Origin: an uncultured Lachnospiraceae bacterium
Lineage (GTDB): Bacteria; Bacillota; Clostridia; Lachnospirales; Lachnospiraceae
Assembly: GCA_900553305.1 (NCBI GenBank)
Contig: USDI01000127.1
Coordinates: 1-6,609, forward strand
Length of the DNA: 6,609 nt
Reading direction: 5' to 3'
Part shown: positions 1 to 5,351 of the stretch, in pieces
How positions within the stretch are numbered: the first letter of the stretch is position 1
Layout of the letters: each line of letters opens with the position of its first letter
Notes under the pieces: generated by a model
The model's input: only the letters and a program-made list of their open reading frames with translations
Told to the model about the DNA's origin: nothing
Databases searched by the model: none
Translations under genes and position numbers: made by a program

Positions 1-4
1 CTCA

Positions 5-27
5 AAAATGATCCACTGGATCATTTT
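5..27 (+). terminator. Perfect 10-bp hairpin, possible 3' end of upstream gene
   Basis: The arms AAAATGATCC and GGATCATTTT pair perfectly around the three-base loop ACT. The right arm ends in four T, followed by CTC, so as a plus-strand terminator the U-tract is short; on the minus strand the hairpin is followed by TTTTTGAG, so it could work in both directions. In related genomes the ECF module often follows a ribosomal protein operon (rplQ), and a terminator here would fit that (known gene order, not seen in this window). Confidence 0.45.
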
Positions 28-234
28 CTCATGTGTATGGTAACAGAAGGCAATTTTGCATGGTTCTGAATAGTTACAGTGTACTGCATAATAGTAAACC
101 GTGCAAGGAAGAACGGTTATAATCTGTGTATTCCGGTTGTGTATTCCAACCCTGGAATTTTCTGCTTTGTATTTTCATTTGTGCACCGTATAAAAGCGTT
201 GCAAATGAAAACAGAATCCTGTAAAATACAGGTC
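28..234. other. Non-coding lead-in upstream of ecfA1
   Basis: No convincing gene is seen. The ecfA1 frame stays open back to an ATG at 79, but that N-terminal extension does not look like ABC ATPase sequence and has no ribosome binding site. A short direct repeat TGTGTATTCC occurs at 125-134 and 138-147. A possible promoter (167-194) and a small hairpin against the start codon (218-232) are listed separately. Confidence 0.5.
167..194 (+). promoter_or_regulatory. Possible promoter for the ECF operon
   Basis: A -10-like TATAAA at 189-194 lies 16 bases after a weak -35-like TTGTAT at 167-172. It would start transcription near 201 and give a leader of about 35 bases before the ATG at 235. The -10 is good (5 of 6) but the -35 matches only TTG, so this is a modest prediction. 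A second -10-like CATAAT at 87-92 lacks a recognisable -35. Confidence 0.3.
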
Positions 235-1080
235 ATGAGCATTGTAGAGACGAAAAACCTTAAATTTGAATATATCCGCCGTGATGACGAGGGTAATGTC
301 GAGGGCATCACGACAGCCATTGACGATGTTTCTTTGGAGATTAAGCAGGGTGATTTCATTGCCATTTTAGGACATAACGGTTCCGGAAAATCTACACTGG
401 CGAAGCATATCAATGCGATCCTGTATCCAACAGAGGGAACCGTGTGGGTCGATGGCATGAATACCACAGATGAAGCACATCTGTGGGACATTCGTCAGGA
501 GGCGGGAATGGTATTCCAGAATCCGGATAACCAGATCATCGGACAGGTGGTGGAAGAGGATGTTGGCTTTGGACCGGAGAATCTGGGAGTACCGACAGAG
601 GAGATCTGGCAGCGGGTGGAAGAAAGCCTTAAGGCTGTTGGCATGTATGAGTTCCGTAAGTATTCTCCGAATAAGCTTTCTGGGGGACAGAAGCAGCGTG
701 TTTCCATAGCCGGAGTGATTGCCATGCATCCGAAGTGTATCATCCTGGATGAACCGACCGCCATGCTTGACCCGAATGGCCGCAAGGAAGTAATCCGTGC
801 CGTGCGTGCCCTGAATGATGTCGAGGAGATTACGGTAATTCTGATTACCCATTATATGGAAGAAATTATTCATGCGGATCGGGCCATTGTCATGGATGAA
901 GGAAAGATTGCCATGGAGGGGACACCGAGGGAGATTTTCAGTCAGGTGGAGAAGCTCAAGAGCTTACGGCTGGATGTCCCGCAGGTTACTTTGCTAGCCC
1001 ATGAATTAAAGCAGAACGGTGTTCCGCTTCCTGATGGAATTTTAACGACGGAAGAACTGGTTACTGCACTTGGTTATTGA
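235..1080 (+). CDS. ecfA1: ECF transporter ATPase EcfA1 (CbiO-type)
   Basis: First of two ABC ATPases that power an energy-coupling factor (ECF) vitamin/cofactor importer, on the cytoplasmic face with EcfA2 and EcfT. Protein 281 aa, the usual family length. Visible motifs: Walker A GHNGSGKST (46-54), Q-loop FQNPDNQ (94-100), signature LSGGQKQR (148-155), Walker B with catalytic Glu in IILDEPTAMLD (about 169-179), switch His in ITHYMEE (H206). The start is set at 235 because MSIVETKNLKFEY is a typical EcfA1 N-terminus; in-frame ATGs at 79 and 205 add residues unlike the family. The ribosome binding site at 235 is poor: an AGG only three bases away, inside a small hairpin (218-232). The gene ends in TGA, shown to be a true stop here because the conserved protein is complete. 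It is followed by 127 bp before ecfA2. Confidence 0.93.
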   Translation: MSIVETKNLKFEYIRRDDEGNVEGITTAIDDVSLEIKQGDFIAILGHNGSGKSTLAKHINAILYPTEGTVWVDGMNTTDEAHLWDIRQEAGMVFQNPDNQIIGQVVEEDVGFGPENLGVPTEEIWQRVEESLKAVGMYEFRKYSPNKLSGGQKQRVSIAGVIAMHPKCIILDEPTAMLDPNGRKEVIRAVRALNDVEEITVILITHYMEEIIHADRAIVMDEGKIAMEGTPREIFSQVEKLKSLRLDVPQVTLLAHELKQNGVPLPDGILTTEELVTALGY

Positions 1081-1101
1081 CAGATAGTAATGCATTGCAT
1101 C

Positions 1102-1135
1102 GTAATTATGAAGATACTGAATAATTACCGTTTTT
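1102..1135 (+). repeat. 8-11-8 inverted repeat with T-run between ecfA1 and ecfA2
   Basis: GTAATTAT (1102-1109) and ATAATTAC (1121-1128) are perfect inverted copies separated by 11 bases and followed by CG and five T (1131-1135). This could be a weak AT-rich terminator or attenuator that lowers expression of ecfA2-ecfT, or a dyad protein site. The stem has only two G:C pairs, so strong termination is unlikely. Confidence 0.35.
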
Positions 1136-1207
1136 GTAATATCGGTTTCACAGCAGCAGGAAGCACTGGATGAACCGGATAAAGAAGTCACAGGAGAGGA
1201 ATACGGA

Positions 1208-2056
1208 ATGTCCATTATTTTAGATCATGTCAGTCACACATATGAAGAAGGAACCGCAATGGAATTCCATGCTCTGAAGGACATTAATCTGGTGATCCCG
1301 GACGGACAGTTCATCGGACTCATCGGACATACCGGTTCAGGAAAGTCTACGCTGATCCAGCATCTGAACGGACTTTTGAAGCCGACAGGCGGTCATGTGT
1401 ATTATAATGGCGCAGACATCCATGATGCGGATTATAACCGTAAGGAGCTGCGGAGCAGGGTCGGTCTGGTGTTCCAGTATCCAGAGCATCAGTTGTTTGA
1501 AATGGATGTGTTTACGGATGTCTGCTTTGGACCGAAGAACCTGGGGCTTGATAAAAAGGAAGTAGAACTGCGCGCCTATCAGGCGTTAAAGCAGGTCGGA
1601 CTGGAGGATGAGTATTTTTACCAGTCACCGTTTGACTTATCCGGAGGACAAAAGCGACGTGTTGCGATAGCCGGAGTGCTTGCCATGAAGCCGGATGTTT
1701 TGATCCTGGACGAGCCCACGGCAGGACTGGATCCGAAGGGACGCGATGAGATTCTTGATCAGGTTGCTGCATTCCGCAAGGAAACGGGGATGACGGTCAT
1801 TCTGGTTTCCCACAGTATGGAGGATGTTGCGAAATATGTAGACCGTATTATCGTGATGAATAAAGGGGAAGTCCTGATGGACCAGATCCCGAAGGAAGTG
1901 TTTAAGCGATATAAGGAGCTCGAGGAGGTAGGACTTGCGGCACCGCAGGTAACCTACATCATGCATGCCTTAAAGGATAAGGGAATGCCGGTTTCGGCAG
2001 ATGCAACAACGATTGAAGAAGCAAGGCTTGAAATTTTACATGCATTGCATAGATAG
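1208..2056 (+). CDS. ecfA2: ECF transporter ATPase EcfA2 (CbiO-type)
   Basis: Second ATPase of the ECF energizing module; it forms a heterodimer with EcfA1 and docks on the coupling helices of EcfT. 282 aa. Motifs: Walker A GHTGSGKST (40-48), Q-loop FQYPEHQ with Q90, signature LSGGQKRR (144-151), Walker B VLILDEPTAGLD (164-175) with catalytic E169, switch His H202 in VSHSMED. The FQYPEHQLFE stretch and the C-terminal extension are typical of EcfA2. An AGGAGAGG ribosome binding site (1192-1199) lies 8 bases before the ATG, much stronger than that of ecfA1. It ends in TAG, 12 bp before ecfT, so the two are probably translated from one message. Confidence 0.95.
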   Translation: MSIILDHVSHTYEEGTAMEFHALKDINLVIPDGQFIGLIGHTGSGKSTLIQHLNGLLKPTGGHVYYNGADIHDADYNRKELRSRVGLVFQYPEHQLFEMDVFTDVCFGPKNLGLDKKEVELRAYQALKQVGLEDEYFYQSPFDLSGGQKRRVAIAGVLAMKPDVLILDEPTAGLDPKGRDEILDQVAAFRKETGMTVILVSHSMEDVAKYVDRIIVMNKGEVLMDQIPKEVFKRYKELEEVGLAAPQVTYIMHALKDKGMPVSADATTIEEARLEILHALHR

Positions 2057-2068
2057 AAGGATATAGAG

Positions 2069-2872
2069 ATGCTGAAGGATATTACATTGGGACAATATTA
2101 CCAGACCGATTCGGTCATCCATCGTCTTGACCCCAGAGTCAAGCTGGTGGCGACACTGGCATTTATTGTTTCCCTTTTTATTGTAAATAGTTTCTGGGGA
2201 TATCTGATCGCTGCTGCTTTTCTGGTTGTGATGATCCGTTTATCTCACGTACCGTTTAAATTCATGGTACGTGGCATGAAGGCCATTGTATTCCTGCTTG
2301 TGGTTGCCGGAGTATTCAACCTGTTTCTGACACCGGGAGAGGTGGTGGTATCTTTCTGGAAGCTGAAGATCACGAAGGAGGGTATTAAGCTGGCACTTCT
2401 GATGGCAGCCCGGCTCTGCTTCCTGATTATCGGATCTTCCATTATGACATTGACTACTACTCCGAATCAGTTGACGGATGCAATGGAAAAGCTGCTCGGA
2501 CCGTTAAAGAAAATTCATGTACCGGTTCATGAAATCGCCATGATGATGTCGATTGCATTGCGTTTTATTCCTATTTTATTAGAAGAAACGGATAAGATTA
2601 TGAAAGCCCAGATCGCCAGAGGAGCCGATTTTGAAGGCGGTAACCTTATCACCAGGGCGAAAAACCTGGTACCGCTGCTGGTGCCACTGTTTATTTCCGC
2701 ATTCCGTCGTGCCAACGATCTTGCAATGGCGATGGAAGCGCGCTGTTACCGCGGTGGCGAGGGCAGAACAAAGATGAAGCCGCTTCAATATAAAAAGCGG
2801 GATTATCTGGCCTATGGTATGCTGGTTTTGTATCTGATCTTAATAGTTGCTGAAAAGCTTGTTTTAGAGTGA
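2069..2872 (+). CDS. ecfT: ECF transporter transmembrane coupling protein EcfT
   Basis: Membrane component that links the two ATPases to exchangeable S components which bind the vitamin or metal. 267 aa, normal length. N-terminal signature SVIHRLDPRVKL (about 15-26), then hydrophobic helices near 27-58, 70-90 and 108-130, the coupling region with IALRFIPILLEETDK (162-176) and ARG (183-185), the second motif AMEARCYRG (221-229), and a final membrane helix near 248-262. The second three-residue motif is A-R-C rather than the more common A-R-G. An AAGGA site (2057-2061) is 7 bases before the ATG. No S component is encoded nearby, as expected for a shared (group II) module serving S proteins encoded elsewhere. 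Confidence 0.94.
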   Translation: MLKDITLGQYYQTDSVIHRLDPRVKLVATLAFIVSLFIVNSFWGYLIAAAFLVVMIRLSHVPFKFMVRGMKAIVFLLVVAGVFNLFLTPGEVVVSFWKLKITKEGIKLALLMAARLCFLIIGSSIMTLTTTPNQLTDAMEKLLGPLKKIHVPVHEIAMMMSIALRFIPILLEETDKIMKAQIARGADFEGGNLITRAKNLVPLLVPLFISAFRRANDLAMAMEARCYRGGEGRTKMKPLQYKKRDYLAYGMLVLYLILIVAEKLVLE

Positions 2873-2899
2873 TTTCAGTTCTGTTTTAAATATTATAAT
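2870..2899 (+). promoter_or_regulatory. Possible weak promoter for truA
   Basis: A perfect -10 hexamer TATAAT lies at 2894-2899 in the 59-bp gap between ecfT and truA. No good -35 stands 16-18 bases upstream (TGATTT or GATTTC at about 2870-2876), so it may be fortuitous in an AT-rich gap, or a weak internal promoter. Confidence 0.22.
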
Positions 2900-2931
2900 C
2901 AGATGGAAGTCCCAATATAGGAAGTAAGAAA

Positions 2932-3687
2932 ATGAAACGAATTATGCTGACCGTTGCGTATGATGGAACGAATTACTGTGGCTGGCAGATCCAGCCGTCC
3001 GGAGAAACGATAGAAGGAGTCTTAAACCGGGAGCTGAGCCGCCTTTTGCAGGAAGAGATAAGGGTAATTGGAGCAAGCCGCACGGATTCCGGCGTTCATG
3101 CAAAAGGGGCAGTCGCGGTTTTTGATACCGAAACCAGAATCCCGCCGGAAAAGATTTCTTATGCGGTTAACAAAAGTCTTCCGGAGGATATCCGGGTGGT
3201 GGGATCGCGAGAGGTTTCACCGGAGTTTCACCCGCGAAAAACAAACTGCCGTAAGACTTATGAATACCGGATCCGGCACGATGCTTTTCCCATGCCGACG
3301 GAACGGCTGTATACGTACTGGGTGCATACCGCATTGGATGTGGATAAGATGCGGGAAGCAGCGGCGTATCTTGTCGGAGAACATGATTTTAAATCGTTCT
3401 GTAGCGTCCATACGCAGGCGGAGACGACCATCCGCACTATTTATCAGCTTGAAGTGGAAGAGACGGGTGCAGAAATCAGGATCCGTGTATGCGGAAACGG
3501 CTTCTTATATAATATGGTGCGCATCATCGCCGGAACCCTGATCGAAGCCGGACAGGGAAAGTATCCTCCGGAAAGGGTGAAAGAGATGCTGGATGGGAAA
3601 GAGCGGCAGAAAAGCGGTCCGACTGCACCGGCAAAGGGACTGTGCCTTTTGGGCTACGAATGGGATTCGGCCGTCAAAGAAAAATAA
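2932..3687 (+). CDS. truA: tRNA pseudouridine synthase A (TruA)
   Basis: Converts uridines 38-40 in the anticodon arm of tRNAs to pseudouridine. 251 aa, in the family range. The N-terminal domain opens with LTVAYDGTNYCGWQIQP (6-22). The catalytic motif GASRTDSGVHA (47-57) carries the nucleophile Asp52. Conserved FHPRKTNCRKTYEYRI (99-114) includes Tyr110, and the C-terminal domain shows HDFKSF (151-156) and NGFLYNMVRIIAGTL (189-203). An AGGAAG site (2919-2924) is 7 bases before ATG. It is probably read with the ECF genes, since no terminator is visible in the 59-bp gap. No intrinsic terminator is visible after truA either, so some transcripts may continue into rplM, which also has its own strong promoter. 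The 90 bases after the stop (3688-3777) are A-rich and hold nothing recognisable. Confidence 0.95.
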   Translation: MKRIMLTVAYDGTNYCGWQIQPSGETIEGVLNRELSRLLQEEIRVIGASRTDSGVHAKGAVAVFDTETRIPPEKISYAVNKSLPEDIRVVGSREVSPEFHPRKTNCRKTYEYRIRHDAFPMPTERLYTYWVHTALDVDKMREAAAYLVGEHDFKSFCSVHTQAETTIRTIYQLEVEETGAEIRIRVCGNGFLYNMVRIIAGTLIEAGQGKYPPERVKEMLDGKERQKSGPTAPAKGLCLLGYEWDSAVKEK

Positions 3688-3777
3688 ATGCAGGTAACAG
3701 GTGCCACAAATAAAAAGACACAAGTAAAAAGTGGTGAAAAAGTCAGTAAAACAATCGTAAAACAATTAAATTTCCGG

Positions 3778-3806
3778 TTGACACACAAGGAAGCGTGTAA
3801 TATAAT
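3778..3806 (+). promoter_or_regulatory. Consensus sigma-A promoter for rplM-rpsI
   Basis: TTGACA (3778-3783), 17-base spacer, TATAAT (3801-3806): a perfect match to the vegetative consensus in both boxes and spacing. Transcription should begin near 3813. Such strength fits a ribosomal protein operon. Confidence 0.92.
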
Positions 3807-3812
3807 AATTCA

Positions 3813-3891
3813 ATGTGGCGAAGTTTGTTAGGTGGCCCGGACATCCGCTTAAGGAACACGTCAATACAGGTTATCGAACTTTATATGGAGG
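3813..3891 (+). ncRNA. Ribosomal protein L13 leader (autoregulatory 5' UTR)
   Basis: The leader between the promoter and the rplM ribosome binding site folds into two visible adjoining stems. P1 pairs AAGTTTG (3821-3827) with CGAACTT (3875-3881). P2 pairs TTAGGTGG (3828-3835) with CCGCTTAA (3845-3852) around a nine-base loop. The remaining 3853-3874 lies inside P1. P1 closes six bases before the GGAGG site (3887-3891), well placed for translation control by L13. An L13 leader family is known upstream of rplM in Firmicutes; assignment is by position and fold, not by a covariance search. The frame of rplM runs back open through this leader to an ATG at 3813, but that ATG sits at the predicted transcription start, so the extension is an artefact. 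Confidence 0.72.
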
Positions 3892-3899
3892 AAATCAGA

Positions 3900-4328
3900 A
3901 TGAAGACATTTATGGCTAGCCCTGCTACCATCGACAGAAAATGGTATGTAGTTGACGCTACTGATATGACATTAGGACGTTTAGCTTCTGAAGTAGCTAA
4001 GGTTTTAAGAGGTAAGAACAAAGCAATTTTTACTCCTCATATTGATACTGGTGATTATGTAATCGTAATCAATGCTGAGAAGGTTAAAGTTACAGGAAAG
4101 AAATTAGATCAGAAGGTTTACTATCGTCATTCCGAGTATGTTGGCGGCATGAAGGAAACCACATTACGTGAAATGCTCGCTAAGAAGCCTGAGAAGGTAG
4201 TAGAACTCGCTGTTAAGGGCATGCTTCCTAAGGGACCTTTAGGAAACCAGATGTATACCAAGCTTTATGTATATGCTGGACCTGAGCACAAGCATGCAGC
4301 TCAGAAGCCTGAAGTATTAACATTTTAA
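3900..4328 (+). CDS. rplM: 50S ribosomal protein L13
   Basis: Early-assembly protein of the large ribosomal subunit. 142 aa, standard length. Recognisable stretches: RKWYVVDATDMTLGRLAS (13-30), HIDTGDYVIVINAEKV (46-61), then YYRHSEYVGGMKE (73-85) and the diagnostic VKGMLPKGPLGNQMYTKLYVYAG (113-135). The ATG at 3900 has a strong GGAGG (3887-3891) 8 bases upstream and gives the normal N-terminus MKTFMASPATIDRKW. Codon use is that of a highly expressed gene. It ends in TAA, 24 bp before rpsI, with which it forms the conserved L13-S9 operon. Its single Trp is encoded by TGG, relevant to the TGA in the next gene. Confidence 0.96.
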   Translation: MKTFMASPATIDRKWYVVDATDMTLGRLASEVAKVLRGKNKAIFTPHIDTGDYVIVINAEKVKVTGKKLDQKVYYRHSEYVGGMKETTLREMLAKKPEKVVELAVKGMLPKGPLGNQMYTKLYVYAGPEHKHAAQKPEVLTF

Positions 4329-4352
4329 AGGGACTGAAAGGAGATAAGTAAA

Positions 4353-4757
4353 ATGGCTAAAGCAGCTAATTCAGCTACGTTTTACGGAACAGGTTGAAGA
4401 AAGAAATCCATCGCCAGAGTATATTTAGTACCTGGTAAGGGAGATATTACAATTAATAAGAGATCCATCGATGAGTATTTTGGACTTGAAACACTTAAGG
4501 TTATCGTTCGTCAGCCTCTTACAGCTACAGAAACCGCTGACAAGTATGATGTAATCGTTAATGTTAAGGGTGGTGGATACACAGGACAGGCCGGTGCCAT
4601 CAGACATGGTATCGCAAGAGCACTTCTTCAGGTAGATAACGAATTCAGACCTACTCTTAAGAAGGCTGGTTACTTAACAAGAGATCCTCGTATGAAGGAA
4701 AGAAAGAAGTACGGTCTCAAAGCAGCTCGTCGCGCTCCGCAGTTCAGCAAGCGATAA
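4353..4757 (+). CDS. rpsI: 30S ribosomal protein S9 with in-frame TGA at codon 15
   Basis: S9 sits in the head of the small subunit; its C-terminal tail touches P-site tRNA. The frame has 134 codons plus TAA, close to the usual 130. It begins MAKAANSATFYGTG, then TGA (4395-4397), then RKKSIARVYLVPG. Downstream are the family landmarks YFGLETLKVIVRQPL (about 43-57), KGGGYTGQAGAIRHGIARAL (73-92), GYLTRDPRMKERKKYG (104-119) and the tail RRAPQFSKR (126-134). The TGA replaces the first arginine of the GTG-R-R-K motif, one base from CGA or AGA. No in-frame ATG follows until codon 114, and neither shifted frame bypasses the stop for long, so frameshifting or restart does not explain it. The start is firm: AAGGAG (4338-4343), 9 bases before ATG. 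Expression would need UGA readthrough; otherwise this is a fresh nonsense mutation or a sequencing error. The identity as rpsI is certain; whether it makes protein is open. Confidence 0.9.
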
Positions 4758-4794
4758 TCTACGCGATGGCCATGAGCCGTGCGACATTAAATAT

Positions 4795-4834
4795 AAAAAG
4801 CTCTGCCCATGCTTGCATGGAGCGGAGCTTTTTT
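4795..4834 (+). terminator. Strong intrinsic terminator of rplM-rpsI
   Basis: AGCTCTGC (4799-4806) pairs with GCGGAGCT (4822-4829), one G:U; above this CCATG pairs with CATGG with one bulged A and a four-base loop. The A-rich 5' flank can pair with the run of T ending at 4834. Lies 37 bases after the rpsI stop. Confidence 0.9.
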
Positions 4835-4841
4835 ATTTGAT

Positions 4842-4887
4842 GTCATGGGGCGAAGCCCGTGACCGAGAAAAACCAGAGGTTTTCGAG
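4842..4887. repeat. Two adjacent hairpins after the terminator
   Basis: Hairpin 1: GTCATGGG (4842-4849) with CCCGTGAC (4856-4863), loop GCGAAG, eight pairs including one G:U. Hairpin 2: GAAAAACC (4867-4874) with GGTTTTC (4878-4884), loop AGA, with one bulged A. They are separated by three bases and start eight bases after the terminator T-run. They could be part of a structured RNA or of a dispersed repeat element; no family was recognised. An apparent 66-codon minus-strand frame over this region is explained by these structures and is not called. Confidence 0.5.
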
Positions 4888-4978
4888 GGACGCAAGGCGA
4901 ATGGGAGATTTTTAGTAGATAAATATAGGACAACCAGAGAGCAATTTCAGGGGTATTTTTGAGGGTGATTTTGGCACT

Positions 4979-5010
4979 CTCAGACACCAGATTTTTCGTT
5001 GGTGTTAGAG
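4979..5010. repeat. 11-position stem-loop
   Basis: CTCAGACACCA (4979-4989) pairs with TGGTGTTAGAG (5000-5010) around the ten-base loop GATTTTTCGT, with one A-A mismatch and one G:T pair. No T-run follows, so it is not an ordinary terminator. Confidence 0.45.
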
Positions 5011-5030
5011 CCCGGAGGAATCGACCACTC

Positions 5031-5078
5031 AGAGTCCAGTAGAAACAACCAATCCGAGCTCATTAGAAATAGCCAATG
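5031..5078. repeat. Imperfect tandem repeat, two 24-bp units
   Basis: Units 5031-5054 and 5055-5078 align without gaps at about 17 of 24 positions, sharing GAG near the start, the core TAGAAA and CCAAT near the end. No function is recognised. Confidence 0.4.
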
Positions 5079-5107
5079 CACCTGCTTGGCTAATTAATTA
5101 TCGACAA

Positions 5108-5141
5108 TTATTCGGTAGGATCACTGATTTCTATCGAATAA
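5108..5141. repeat. 11-bp stem-loop, possible 3' end signal for the minus-strand gene
   Basis: TTATTCGGTAG (5108-5118) pairs along its full length with CTATCGAATAA (5131-5141), one G:T pair, loop of 12 bases. It lies 28 bases beyond the stop of the small minus-strand gene at 5169-5351, where a terminator would be expected; on that strand the following bases are only moderately T-rich (TTGTCGATAATT). Confidence 0.45.
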
Positions 5142-5168
5142 GTTTTCAGGTTACGACCTCGATAGCTT

Positions 5169-5351
5169 TCATAATCGTACATATTCAAGTGGTTCATCAA
5201 TAGCAAGTGCGTTTAATGCACAGTCTGATCCGGGTGTAGTTTTTAAATTCTTTTCAGCTTCCCAACAATCAATGCGGAGCATATAGCCAGCAGAGGTGTA
5301 AACATCAATACTGTTGCGCTGTGGATTGTACTCTGCCAATATTGTTCTCAT
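5169..5351 (-). CDS. Small hypothetical protein, possibly C-terminally truncated
   Basis: 60 aa, acidic to neutral, soluble, no signal or membrane segment. It reads MRTILAEYNPQRNSIDVYTS at the start, with YMLRIDCWEAEKNL in the middle and ALAIDEPLEYVRL at the end. The layout (Tyr-Asn near the N-terminus, a central I-D-C, then a short helix and P-L-E-Y) recalls small DUF6061-like proteins seen in clostridial accessory and conjugative DNA; this is from memory and unverified. Those I recall continue some 20 residues past P-L-E-Y, so this copy may be shortened. A real start is supported by AAGGAGAG about 10 bases before the ATG. It is opposite in direction to all neighbours and has no visible partner gene. 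A 24-codon frame overlaps its end (see findings). Confidence 0.55.
   Translation of the reverse strand: MRTILAEYNPQRNSIDVYTSAGYMLRIDCWEAEKNLKTTPGSDCALNALAIDEPLEYVRL

Noticed and set aside
79..234. N-terminal extension of ecfA1 to an ATG at 79
   Set aside because: The added 52 residues do not resemble ABC ATPases and no ribosome binding site precedes the ATG; the family N-terminus begins at 235.
3688..3831. Small 47-codon frame after truA starting MQVTGATNKK
   Set aside because: It has no ribosome binding site, and it runs through the consensus promoter and into the rplM leader.
3813..3899. N-terminal extension of rplM to an ATG at 3813
   Set aside because: That ATG is at the predicted transcription start and the stretch forms the structured leader; the strong ribosome binding site serves ATG 3900.
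4392..4440. Programmed frameshift (as in prfB) to pass the rpsI TGA
   Set aside because: In the +1 frame a TAG follows after about 12 codons and in the -1 frame a TAA after about 16; neither restores the S9 frame.
4353..4757. General reassignment of UGA to a sense codon in this organism
   Set aside because: ecfA1 and ecfT end at TGA exactly where family members end, and no other gene here has an internal TGA.
4787..4987. 66-codon minus-strand frame
   Set aside because: It covers the intrinsic terminator and hairpins, has no ribosome binding site and no protein-like features; better explained by RNA or DNA structure.
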